DNA of 64,000 nt from CAVQJU01 sp963729215 (GTDB lineage Bacteria; Acidobacteriota; Vicinamibacteria; Vicinamibacterales; CAVVIG01). Shown one piece after another: positions 1 through 8,924 of the stretch (positions within the stretch are counted from its first letter, which is position 1; each line of letters begins with the position of its first letter). A model generated the notes under the pieces. It did no database searches. It worked only from the letters and a program-made list of their open reading frames with translations, and was not told where the DNA came from. Position numbers and translations under genes: made by a program. The stretch spans positions 1 to 64,000 of the forward strand of contig CAVSND010000027.1 in NCBI GenBank assembly GCA_963729215.1, given 5' to 3'.

Positions 1-366
1 CGACCTCTGCCCTCGTCTGCGCGTGCGTCCAGGGGCAGCCCGCTACCGACACCGGCGACCCGGGCTTTCCGTTCGGTCCTTCGGCCGTCGGCGTGCAGCC
101 CATCGCGTACGTCCAGGACATCAAACCCATCTTCGATCGCGACTGCCTCAACTGCCACGGCGGACGCAGAGGCCGCCGGCAACTATTCGGTGCGCTCCTA
201 CGCCGACACCATCGCGGGGCAGCGTCCTGGCGACGCGAGCAGCTCGGTCGTCGTCGACTGCTCGCCGGGCGGCAGCATGTATCGCTATTTCACCGGCGAC
301 GCGGTGACCGAGGCGACGCTGGTGTTCCGCTGGATGGTCGTCTACAACGCCATGCAGAGCCGCTAG
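1..366 (+). CDS. Cytochrome c-like exported protein, 5'-partial and frameshifted
   Basis: The reading frame enters from the left edge, runs past a short cysteine-containing stretch (ALVCAC, possibly a lipobox) and reaches PIFDRDCLNCHGG, a classic CxxCH haem c site at about position 144-158. Immediately after it the frame is lost; the frame shifted by one base then reads AGNYSVRSYADT and continues to a stop at 364-366, as in small planctomycete-type cytochrome c proteins where the haem motif is followed by a YSV-like strand. One extra base near 160 would restore a single protein. It precedes the DUF3570 barrel by a few bases and is probably the first known member of that operon; the start lies outside the window. 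Function as a mono-haem electron carrier is inferred from the motif. Confidence 0.6.
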   Translation, partial: RPLPSSARASRGSPLPTPATRAFRSVLRPSACSPSRTSRTSNPSSIATASTATADAEAAGNYSVRSYADTIAGQRPGDASSSVVVDCSPGGSMYRYFTGDAVTEATLVFRWMVVYNAMQSR

Positions 367-370
367 CGCC

Positions 371-1444
371 GTGCCTACACGCTTCACGCTCACGTTGCTT
401 GTCGCCGCTGCCGCGTTCTCGCTGATCGCCGCGCGCAACTGGGCGCAGAACAACGAAATGAACGTCCAGTTCCACGGGTTCCACGACGTGCGCGGCGTCA
501 CGGTCCTCAGTCCGACGGTCGATCTCACGCAGGACTACACCGAGCGCACGAACCTGCGCGTCAACTACGGCCTCGACACGATTTCGGCCGCGTCGGATTC
601 CTGCGTGCGCTGCCACAACGACGGCGTGAACAGCCACCGGCAGGTGTTCGGCCTCTCGGCCACGCGGAAGTACAACGACCTGAAGCTGACGATCGGCGGC
701 GCCTACAGCAAGGAGAACTTCTATCGCGCCACGACCGGACTCGCCTCGGTGTCGCGCGATCTGGCGCACGGCAACACGACCGTGGCCGGCGGCTTCTCGT
801 TCTCGCTGAATCAGCCGATGCTGCATCCACTGCCCGAGTACGAGAACCAATACCAGAGCGGCGGATTCATCTCGGTGACGCAGACGCTGACGAAGAGCAC
901 GATCGCGCAGGCCGGCTACGAGCTCTCGCACATCGCCGGCTATCAGAACAATCCGTACCTCCGCGCCGACGTCAACGGCGAGATGGTGCTCGGCAACGTC
1001 CCGGACGCGCGGACGCGGCAGACGCTGTCCGCGCGGCTGCGCCAGGCGCTGCCGGCCGCCACGTACGCCGAGGCCGACTACCGGCGGTACGTCGACGATT
1101 GGCAGGTGAAGTCGAACACCGTCAGCGTCGGGCTCTCGCATTACTTCCGCCCGGACGTCCTGTTCGCGGTCACGTACCGCCGCTACGATCAAACGGGCGC
1201 ATTTTTCTGGGCGCCGCAGTACACGGGCACCCCGCAGTACTACACGGCGGACTTCCGACTCGAGCCGTTCGCGTCGAACACGTATACGGGAAGAATCGAG
1301 ATCGCCCCGAAGGGATCGTGGTGGCTGCTGCCGGAGGGCGCGGCCTTCACGCTGCAGTACGAGCGTTACAGCGCCGACAACGGGTTCGGTGCGTCGATCG
1401 TGTCGACGGGGCTGCGCGTGCCGCTGAAGGTCATCCACCGGTGA
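371..1444 (+). CDS. DUF3570 outer-membrane beta-barrel protein with a CxxCH haem motif
   Basis: A 357-residue protein starting at GTG 371, four bases after the preceding stop. Residues 1-25 form a signal peptide ending near AARNWAQ. The body is alternating aromatic/polar beta strands typical of DUF3570 family barrels (QYERYSADNGF, LSHYFRPDVLFAVTYRRY). Residues 78-82 read CVRCH, a covalent haem c attachment site, placed where related proteins have the SAASP-like segment before the first long loop. The protein sits between a cytochrome c and the TlpA/DUF4266/ApbE genes, the usual companions of DUF3570. A role in moving electrons across or at the outer membrane is inference; no function is established for the family that I can state with certainty. 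Confidence 0.85.
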   Translation: MPTRFTLTLLVAAAAFSLIAARNWAQNNEMNVQFHGFHDVRGVTVLSPTVDLTQDYTERTNLRVNYGLDTISAASDSCVRCHNDGVNSHRQVFGLSATRKYNDLKLTIGGAYSKENFYRATTGLASVSRDLAHGNTTVAGGFSFSLNQPMLHPLPEYENQYQSGGFISVTQTLTKSTIAQAGYELSHIAGYQNNPYLRADVNGEMVLGNVPDARTRQTLSARLRQALPAATYAEADYRRYVDDWQVKSNTVSVGLSHYFRPDVLFAVTYRRYDQTGAFFWAPQYTGTPQYYTADFRLEPFASNTYTGRIEIAPKGSWWLLPEGAAFTLQYERYSADNGFGASIVSTGLRVPLKVIHR

Positions 1445-1490
1445 CGGTATCGACCCGATGAGCTCGGGCGAATCTGACAGAATGAATGGT

Positions 1491-1995
1491 ATGCCGATGA
1501 ATCGAGTCGCATCGTCGCTGGCTGTTGCCGCGCTCGTCGTCCTGGCCCCGGAATGGACGGCGGGCGCCGTCGTCCACGCACACGCCCAACGTCGTGCTGC
1601 AGCAGGCCGACGGCACGCCCGTGCCGCTCGCCGCCTACGAGGGCAAGGTGCTGCTCGTCGACTTCTGGGCGAGCTGGTGCGTCCCCTGCAAGACGTCGTT
1701 TCCCGCGCTCGACGCGATCTTCCGGGAGTACAAGGCGCGCGGCCTCGAAGTGCTGGCGGTGAACCTCGACGAAGAGCGCCGGCAGGCAGACGCGTTCCTC
1801 TCGGCGCATCCGCATCAGATGCCCGTCCTGTTCGATCCGAAGGGCGCGGCGCCGCTGGCATTCGGCGTCAAGGGGATGCCGACGTCGTTCCTGATCGACA
1901 AGACCGGCACGATTCGGTTCACGCACATGGGCTACTCTGGCAACGTGGATGTCCGTTATCGGCAGGAGATCGCCCAACTGCTTTCGGAGAAATGA
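1491..1995 (+). CDS. TlpA-like periplasmic thioredoxin, frameshifted near the signal peptide
   Basis: The thioredoxin fold is unmistakable: VLLVDFWASWCVPCKTSF gives the WCVPC active site, followed by NLDEERRQ, and the cis-proline segment GMPTSFLIDKTG. The signal peptide (MNRVASSLAVAALVVLAP) lies one frame away, starting at ATG 1491 or 1497, so a one-base insertion around 1570-1580 splits the gene. The downstream part can also be read from 1525 but then lacks any export signal. TlpA-type proteins reduce periplasmic disulfides, often for cytochrome c maturation, which suits the haem-bearing neighbours. The stop at 1995 lies just ahead of the DUF4266 start at 2000. Confidence 0.82.
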
Positions 1996-1999
1996 CGTC

Positions 2000-2230
2000 A
2001 TGATCCTCACACGCACACGCGCGTTCGCCCTGCTTCTCCTTGCCGTCGGCGCGCTCACCGCGGGCGGATGCGCCACCGTGCAGCCGTGGCAACGCGGCCG
2101 CCTCGCAGACCGCCGCATGATGTTCGATCCCGACGACGCCGAGGTCGCCTACATGACGCATTGGCAGGAAGCGCGCGAAGCCTCGTCTGGCGGATACGGG
2201 GTGCAGAGCGGCGGCTGCGGCTGCAAGTAG
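2000..2230 (+). CDS. DUF4266 small lipoprotein
   Basis: A 76-residue lipoprotein. MILTRTRAFALLLLAVG is followed by the lipobox LTAGGC, so the mature protein begins at that cysteine and is lipid anchored. The mature part has the DUF4266 pattern: a short RGRLADRRMMFDPDD segment, a helix with MTHWQEAREASSGG, and a C-terminal GGCGCK tail with a CxC pair. An in-frame ATG at 1949 exists but would bury the signal peptide, so ATG 2000 was chosen. It is five bases downstream of the TlpA-like gene and three bases before the ApbE start. DUF4266 recurs with DUF3570 and ApbE in many genomes; the conserved CxC tail suggests metal or disulfide chemistry, which is inference. Confidence 0.85.
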   Translation: MILTRTRAFALLLLAVGALTAGGCATVQPWQRGRLADRRMMFDPDDAEVAYMTHWQEAREASSGGYGVQSGGCGCK

Positions 2231-2232
2231 CC

Positions 2233-3278
2233 GTGCATTCCAGCCATCGTCGCGTCCGGCCGCTGGCACTGCTCGCGGCGATGACCCTCATGCCGCAGGC
2301 CGGCGCCGCCCTGCACGCCGGCGAGACCGCCGAGAGCCATCAGTATCGGTACATGATGGGGACCTCGATCGAGGTGCAGGCATTCGGCGGCGATGAGGCG
2401 ACCCGCCGGTCCGCGATTGACGAAGCGTTTGCGGCGTTCGCGGAAATCGATCGCCTGATGAGCAACTACCGCGACGACAGCGAGCTGGCGGCCCTCAACC
2501 GGAACGCCGCGCGCGAGTCGGTTCCGGTGAGCGAACCGATGTTCGCCGTGCTGGACGCTGCGCGGCGCGTGAGCGCGGCGTCGAGCGGCGCGTTCGACAT
2601 CACGGTCGGACCGCTCGTGCGGCTGTGGGGTTTTCACGACAAGACGCCACACATTCCGTCCGACGCGGAGCTCGCGTCGGTGCGGCCGCTCGTCGACTAT
2701 CGCGAGGTGCTGCTCGACGCCGAGCAGCACACGGTGCGTTTCGCCCGTCCAGGCATCGAGCTGGATCTGGGTGGCATTGCCAAGGGCTTCGCCGTCGAGA
2801 TCGCGGCCGGCGTGCTCCGGCGCAAGGGCCTGAGCGGGTTCATCGATGCGGGCGGCAACCAGTATCTGCTCGGCGTGCCGCCCGGCAAGCGCACCTGGAC
2901 GGTCGGCATCAAGGATCCGGATGTGCCGCGGCCGGGTCATGGGCGTCGTCGAGACTGGCGAGATATCCGTGTCGACGTCGGCGGACTCCTCCAACTTCCT
3001 CGTGGCGAACGGCCGGCGCTACGGCCACATCCTCGATCCGCGGACGCTGCAGCCGTCGAGCTGAATCGCTGAGTGCGACGGTGCTCTCCCGCGACGGGAC
3101 GCTCGCCGACGCGATGTCGAAGGCGGCGTTCATCCTGGGACCAGTGGCTGGTGTGGCACTCGTCGATTCACTGCCCGACATGTCGGCGGTCATCGCCTAT
3201 AGGAAGCGCGACGGCTCGGTCGGCGTCGCCGTGTCCAGGCGGCTCGCCGGCTCGTATCGATCGACGCCGCGCGACTGA
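2233..3278 (+). CDS. apbE: FAD:protein FMN transferase (ApbE family), two frameshifts
   Basis: ApbE attaches FMN covalently to Ser/Thr of extracytoplasmic redox proteins. Starting at GTG 2233 the protein has a signal peptide (LALLAAMTLMPQAGA), the YMMGTSIEV strand, ELDLGGIAKGFAVE (conserved LGGIAKG), and GGNQYLLGV. Near 2935 the frame moves by one base and continues VMGVVETGEISVSTS, SNF and GHILDPRTLQPS; near 3057 it moves again and continues LSATVLSRDGTLADAMSKA, the Mg-binding terminal motif, to the stop at 3278. All family blocks are present in order, so the gene is intact apart from two single-base insertions. It closes the DUF3570 cassette; its flavinylation target is not obvious within the window. 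Confidence 0.85.
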
Positions 3279-3494
3279 CCGATGCCGGCCAATCGATTCC
3301 AGGATCCGTCCGATGGATATGGATAGCCGGATTGGCGGCTGCCTCGGCGGTTGCTTGCTTGACGCGACGGAAATCCTCGTGGGCTTCCATCAGAGGGCGG
3401 ATGTAGTATCTGCGGAGCACAGGTCGACGCGAATGGTGTCGATGTACAAGGCGAGCCGCCGAGTGGGGCTCAATAACGGAAGAGGAGTCGTTCC

Positions 3495-4211
3495 ATGCTG
3501 AAGAACATCGTTGTCGGCGGCGTCATGTGCGCGGCGATGGTCCTGGGATCCGCTCGCCCGGTTCGTGCCGCGGATCGCTTCGAGGTCACCAGCATCAAGG
3601 CGGTGCGGCCGACGCTCGTCGACACCGTCGACGCGCTGCAGAAAAACAACCTGAAGGCGGCCAAAGACGCCTTTGCCAGCTTCGATTCGGCCTGGAACGG
3701 CATCGAGGTCTACGTCAACACCCGCTCGATGGAGATGTACAACACCCTCGAGCGCCAGATGCAGGCAAAGCTGACGGCCGGCCTCAACGAGGCCAACCCG
3801 AACGTCCCTGACTTGCTGGCGCAGGCCAAGGCGATGCTCGCCAAGTTCGACGAGGCGATCGCGATGGTCGAGCACGGCGAGCCTCTCAACCCGCTCTACG
3901 ATGATGTCGCGCGGCTGAGAATCGTGCGCGCGCATCTGCGCGAAGTGAATCCGGCTATGAAGGCCGGCAACCTCGACAAGGCACGGCGCTCGTTCGACAA
4001 GTTCGAGGCCGAGTGGGACAGTATCGAGGATCTCGTCAAGGTTCGTTCGCGCGAGGCCTACGACACCATCGAGCAGCAGACCGACCGCGCCGCGGTGGCG
4101 CTCAAGCAGCCGATGCCGGATGTCGATCGCGTGACGTCGCTCGTCAGCGGAATCATGGACGAGTACAACAAGATCGTCACGCAGGTGACTCGCGAAGCCA
4201 GGGGCCGCTGA
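3495..4211 (+). CDS. Exported all-helical protein with an internal duplication
   Basis: A 238-residue protein with a signal peptide ending at ARPVRAAD and a good AGGAG ribosome site in front of ATG 3495. The mature part is two tandem copies of a roughly 90-residue helical unit: copy one has AKDAFASFDSAWNGIEVYVN and then RSMEMYNTLE; copy two has ARRSFDKFEAEWDSIEDLVK and then RSREAYDTIE. The pattern of F-x2-FD/E-x-W-x2-IE followed by Y-x2-IE resembles the periplasmic helical segments associated with FTR1/EfeU-type iron permeases and EfeO/imelysin-like proteins, but no metal ligand set can be assigned by eye. It stands alone, about 210 bases after apbE. Function unknown. Confidence 0.75.
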   Translation: MLKNIVVGGVMCAAMVLGSARPVRAADRFEVTSIKAVRPTLVDTVDALQKNNLKAAKDAFASFDSAWNGIEVYVNTRSMEMYNTLERQMQAKLTAGLNEANPNVPDLLAQAKAMLAKFDEAIAMVEHGEPLNPLYDDVARLRIVRAHLREVNPAMKAGNLDKARRSFDKFEAEWDSIEDLVKVRSREAYDTIEQQTDRAAVALKQPMPDVDRVTSLVSGIMDEYNKIVTQVTREARGR

Positions 4212-4351
4212 GTGTCGGCGGTCGTCGCGGCACGCAAGGAGTCCGTAGCTCGCCGCAGCTGATTCGGCGCGTGGCTCAGACGGCTTGTCAGCTTCCGTCG
4301 CCTGACAAGCTGATAACAGAACTCCGCGCGCTTCACTGCTGAGCACCGCCC

Positions 4352-5038
4352 TCACGCGCGCGTGCCGATCGCGCAGACCCAGCCCTGCGATTTCTCCTCT
4401 AACACTTGCACGTCGGCATAGCCGGCGTCGACGAGCAGCTGTCGATGCTGCGCGGGCGTGAAGTACGCCGCCCGCAGCACGAGCGTCATCGTCGGACGAT
4501 AGAGCCAGTCGTTTCGACGGCCACGATACGTCTCGGCGATGATCAGGAACCTGCCGCCGCGCTTGAGCAAGCGCATAAGCTCGCGAACGTCGCGAGGCAG
4601 GTCGGGCCAGTAGTAGTGCGTCTCCACCGCGGTCACGAGATCGAACGTCGCGTCAGGAAACGGGAGGTCTGAGACCGATGCCTGCGTTATGTCGACGCGT
4701 CCCTCGGCGATCGCCCGCTCGTTCGTCTCGCGCGCCGTCGCGACGCTCGCCTCGGAGTAGTCGACACCGTACACCTTGCCGCGCGTTGCGATCGATGCGA
4801 GACGATCCACCGTTCGACCGCCGCCGCATCCGACGTCGAGGATCGTGAGGTCTTCACCGATCGCGACGTGGCTCAGCCCCCACTGCGTGACCGCTGCGTG
4901 GCTGACGTTCATGCGCTGCAGCACGGTGCGACCGGCGCGATCCGACGGTCTGCGGCACTGGCGCGCCGCGCGGACCATCAGAAGCCAGCCGACGGCCGCG
5001 CCGGCGAGAACTCCGATAACAGGGGCGAGGGCTGACAT
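4352..5038 (-). CDS. Class I SAM-dependent methyltransferase with N-terminal membrane segment
   Basis: Starting at ATG 5038 (preceded by GGTGAG) the protein opens with one hydrophobic segment, LAPVIGVLAGAAVGWLLMV, then a Rossmann methyltransferase. Motif I is ILDVGCGGGRTVDRL, the acidic ribose contact is GVDYSEASV, motif II is SDLPFPDATFDLVTAVE, and LLKRGGRFLIIAE is the usual strand after motif III. A TTG at 5083 could extend it by 15 residues. The N-terminal anchor suggests a cytoplasmic domain tethered to the inner membrane. Substrate is not predictable; the methyltransferase-11 type fold is used on many small molecules. Convergent with the duplicated helical protein. Confidence 0.8.
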   Translation of the reverse strand: MSALAPVIGVLAGAAVGWLLMVRAARQCRRPSDRAGRTVLQRMNVSHAAVTQWGLSHVAIGEDLTILDVGCGGGRTVDRLASIATRGKVYGVDYSEASVATARETNERAIAEGRVDITQASVSDLPFPDATFDLVTAVETHYYWPDLPRDVRELMRLLKRGGRFLIIAETYRGRRNDWLYRPTMTLVLRAAYFTPAQHRQLLVDAGYADVQVLEEKSQGWVCAIGTRA

Positions 5039-5194
5039 CAAATTCTCACCGGAGCTGCCAGCACGAAGAACCCACGAGTCCAATCACCAGCATGACGCTG
5101 TCAATTCGATGTTCAGCGATGCTCTGCATGCCGTAGAGTATGTTCCGGTCAGCATCACCCTAAAAGCCTCGGGATGACTCGAGAGGAGGCGTCG

Positions 5195-5821
5195 ATGCGG
5201 AAGCTGATTCTCGTCCTCGCGGTCGCCGGACTCGTGCTCGCCGCTTGGGTGGCGGCTGCGGAAACGCCAGCCGTGTCGATCGAGCTCGCGCACAACAGCG
5301 GCAACGAGCAGCAGGTGAAAGATCAACTCCAGCGGCTGCTGAAGGAGTACGACCTGTCGCGCTGGATCTTCACCAGGAAGATTCGGATCGAGCAGGGTAC
5401 GCGCCCGCACAGCCACCCTGTCCTGACGCTCAACACGCGCTACGCCACAAACGACCGTCTCATGCTGGCGGGCTTTGTTCACGAACAGATCCACTGGTTT
5501 CTGGTCGGGAAGGGGGTTGACGCGAGCAAAGCGATTGCGGACGCGGCTCAGCGATATTCGAATGCTCCCGAAAGCATCGCGGACGGCGGCGCGGGGAATC
5601 GCAGTTCGACGACGCTGCATCTCCTGGTGTGCCAGCTCGAGTTCGAATCACTGCGCGCGCTGCTCGGCGCCGACGCTGCGACCGCTGTCGTCCAGGAGCA
5701 GATCAAGGAAGGGGTGTCAGGGCTCGGCTATCAGTGGATCTATCAGAAGGTGCTCGACGATCAGGATGAGTTGTCGCAGCTGATTCGCAAATACAACTTA
5801 ACGCTTCCTGGAGTGCCGTAG
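5195..5821 (+). CDS. Secreted protein with an HEQIH motif, possible zincin
   Basis: ATG 5195 is fixed by a strong GAGGAGG ribosome site six bases upstream and by the signal peptide that follows (KLILVLAVAGLVLAAWVAA). The 208-residue product contains LMLAGFVHEQIHWFLVGKG near its middle; HEQIH fits the HExxH zinc-protease pattern, and it is followed by a long helical region in which LVCQLEFESL could supply a further ligand (the E of EFE). No family name is recognised. It could be a small secreted metallopeptidase or a degenerate relative. It is divergent from the methyltransferase and convergent with the multicopper oxidase. Confidence 0.7.
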   Translation: MRKLILVLAVAGLVLAAWVAAAETPAVSIELAHNSGNEQQVKDQLQRLLKEYDLSRWIFTRKIRIEQGTRPHSHPVLTLNTRYATNDRLMLAGFVHEQIHWFLVGKGVDASKAIADAAQRYSNAPESIADGGAGNRSSTTLHLLVCQLEFESLRALLGADAATAVVQEQIKEGVSGLGYQWIYQKVLDDQDELSQLIRKYNLTLPGVP

Positions 5822-5929
5822 TCCGTAATTTCGCAAAACTCAGCGAAGCATGGCTCCCCGCTTATCAAAGCGCACTGCGGGGCGCGAGCGAACTGCAGGA
5901 CGGCGCACGGGCCGCCCTGCAGCGATCGA

Positions 5930-8795
5930 TCACGGACAGAACACTCCCACGACTGTACCGGTTCCCGCGCTTCCTGGATTCGGCCCGTAGCCCGGGTTGA
6001 CCTTCACGACCACGATCTGGACCGTGTTACCGGAAATCGTCGGCCCGCCCTTCGACACGTTGCTCGACACGAGGACGCCCATGTAGCTCGGCACCGTGGT
6101 CGGCGGCGGTGGGCTGTTCCCGCCGGACGTGGTCCACGGGCCGCCGCACGATGCAGGCGGGTTGCTCGCAGGCAGTGAGACGTTGTTCGTAAATCCTTTG
6201 AACGCCGACGGCGCGTCGCCGCCCGTCAGAACGTTTATGTTCGCCCACCCGGCCGCCCAGAACGTCTTCGTCCCTGGCGAGGACGCACTGGTATCACCGA
6301 TCGCGAAGGCTCCTCCAGTCGGGAATGCAAACACGATCGCCGTCGCGGATGCCGACGACGGCCTGTAGAACGTGTCGCCCGCGAAGTCGGCGGTGATCGG
6401 CGTCGAGGCCCCAAGGGCGCTATTGACGACGATGATGCACTGCGCGACGCCTGAGCCGTCCGTCGCGCCGCTGCAACTCTGTGCGCCGAGCGCCATGTTG
6501 ACCATCCGACCAGCGATCGCCGGACCTGACGAATCGGTTTCCTCTTTGAGCACCGCGGACAACGTCAGGCTGCTTCCGTTGAGGATGACGGTCGGCCCCG
6601 TGTAGACGAGACCGGTTTCCTCCTTCGTGACGGTGATCGTCAGCGTGCCGTTCACCGGCGGGTTGTTTCCGTCCGATGCGCTGAAGGTCACCGGGTAGGC
6701 GCCTGGCGTGGCCGTCAGCGTGCCGCTGATCGTGGCCGTGCCGTCGCCGTGATCGACCAGCGTCAGCCCGGCTGGAAGCGCCGTCGAACTGAGCGTGATC
6801 GGATCGTTGTTCGGATCGGTGGCGCTGATGTTGAACGTCAGGAAGTCGTGGTAGTCCTGCGTCTGGTCGCCGGGCAGGCTCAGAATCGGTTTACTGCTCG
6901 GCAGCACGACGAACTCCGAGATCATGCCGAACGACCGCGTGGAAGAAGATGTGGCAGTGGAACACCCAGCGGCCGACGGCCCCACCGGGTGTCACGCCGT
7001 CGTCCATCGGTCTGTCGTCGAGGCGGACCCTGAAATGCAGCTTGTACCCCGGCGGGACGTCGACCGTGTCCCTGAACTCGTGGTACAGGAACGTGTAGTC
7101 GGGACCGCCGCCGGCAGCCTTGGTGAGCGACAGCGGCTGGATCGAAAACCCGTGCAGGTGGAACGGGTGGTGAGCGCCCTGCGTTTTGTTCTCGACGGTC
7201 AGTTCCAGTGAGTCGCCTACCTCCGCGTAGCGTGACGACTCGGTGTGCGGGAACGTCGTGAACGGCGGCGGGTTCGGGTTGTCGTGCAGGCCAATGTGCC
7301 CGTTGATCCCGAGTTTGCCCGACACCTGGTTGGACAGCTCGATGTTCTGATCCGGCGTGCCCAGTTCCGCCGGGGTGAACGTGCTCGGATCCAGCAGCGT
7401 CGCGGTCGCGGGTCCCAGCACTTCGACCGGGTTGCCCGTCGCCGCACGTAACGGCGTGCCGTCGGCAATCGTGTACGCGGGATTCACACGGATCCCGTCA
7501 CGTTGAGGTGCATGACCGGCACGGTGGGGATGTTCGAGAACCCATTACCCGTGCGACTGAAATCCTGCGTCCACATCGTCAGCACGCCGGTCGCGGATGC
7601 CGGAACGGCCACGACCACGTCGACGCGGTCGCCAGGGTCGATCAGGACTTCGCCCGACGTGGTACTTGAAGTCGAAGCCGCTGACGGCGCCACCTTCCGT
7701 GCGCGCGTTATCCAGCAGACCGCCGGTGCCACCGACGCGGACGATCGGAATCTGCGTGCCGCTGTCATCGGTCATCAGCAGCCGGAAGAACCGCGTCGTC
7801 GCGGTGTTGAGCATCTGGAGCCGGAGTCCCTGGCCGGGCTGCACGTCGAGCGTGAACGCTCCCGGCGCGAGCCCGCCAGGCGCAGACGGCGATCCGGCGC
7901 GCCCGCCGACATTCATGCCGTTGGTGAGCACGATGTTTCCCTCGGTGACAGGGATACTGAGGGGGGCTGTCGGCTGAATGTTCGGGATCTCTCCTCCTGC
8001 GAACGCGGCTCGATGGTTGCCGTCCTCGTCCAATGGATAGACAGCGGGGGAACCGAGGGGGTTCTTGCAGATCGTTTCCGGTGTCGGCACCTGTCCCGGC
8101 AGCGGTCCGCCGCCGACCCACGGGAGCGACGGGTCGTAGCTTGGTTCGCTGCCCGGCGGGTTGGCATACGTCGATTTGCAGACCGTGACGTCGCTCAGTA
8201 CCAGGGTGCGCGTTTGTGCCGCGGAAGGCAGGACGCCGCTCGCCTGCAGCGGCGCCTCGTTCGGATCGGTGACGATGATCGATCCGTACATCCCCTTGAA
8301 CACCTGATTCGTGGACGAGTGGTGATGGGGGTGGTACCAGAACACGCCGGGACGCGTCACCTTGAATTTGTACTCGAACGTCCCGCCGGGCGGCACCATG
8401 TCCTGCGTCAGCGGCGTGCCGTCGTTCGGGTTGGCGAGCTCGATGCCGTGCCAGTGAATGCCGGTCGCGTGCGCGATGTTGTTCACGAAATGCACTTTGA
8501 CCGTGTCGCCGACCTTCAACCGGAACTCGGGTCCGGGAATGGTGTGGTTGAACGTCAGCGCGCTGGCGGTGATGCCGCCGCCGATGTCGACGCCCGCGGG
8601 CTCGGCGGTGATCGTTGTCTCGACCACGTTCGGATCGGGGTCCACGTCCGTCACGAGGGGCACGACATATGGATTGCTCCCCGATGTGGCCTGCGCCGGT
8701 GCGGGCCACCGCGCCGCGATGACAAGCCCAGCCATGATGCTCAGCGCGAACGCGATCAACGTCAGACTGCGATGGCGCAGTGCGGCAGCGACCAT
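5930..8795 (-). CDS. Multicopper oxidase with C-terminal Ig-like extension, three frameshifts
   Basis: ATG 8795 has a GGAGGG ribosome site and a signal peptide (LTLIAFALSIMAGLVIAA). Copper motifs appear in the usual order: HWHGIELAN, FWYHPHHHSS, HHPFHLHGFS and WVFHCHIFFHA followed by FGMISEF, the type 1 copper His-Cys-His-His-Met set. The frame is broken near 7663 (extra base beside GTAC), near 7490 (one base missing) and near 6936 (extra base); joining the pieces gives a complete enzyme. After the oxidase comes an extension of more than 300 residues: a He_PIG/cadherin-like repeat (DPNNDPITLSSTALPAGL, VTFSASDGNNPPV), then another Ig-like module and a proline-rich segment ending in GVFCP. It lies downstream of copC-copD, fitting periplasmic copper oxidation; the tail may mediate surface attachment, which is inference. 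Confidence 0.85.
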
Positions 8796-8924
8796 GCGAC
8801 CCTCCTGATCAGTTCCGTGGAAGCGAGTGAGCCGTTGCGGGGAGTGCGGCAGAGGTTAAATCAGGGATAAGGACGACGCAAGGATGAACTGAACCTCATC
8901 AACAAAAAGGATGAAAGGTTACAT

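Noticed and set aside
290..1861. Long open frame on the minus strand across the DUF3570 and TlpA genes
   Set aside because: Arg/Ala/Val-rich antisense shadow of GC-rich coding DNA; the plus strand has clear family motifs.
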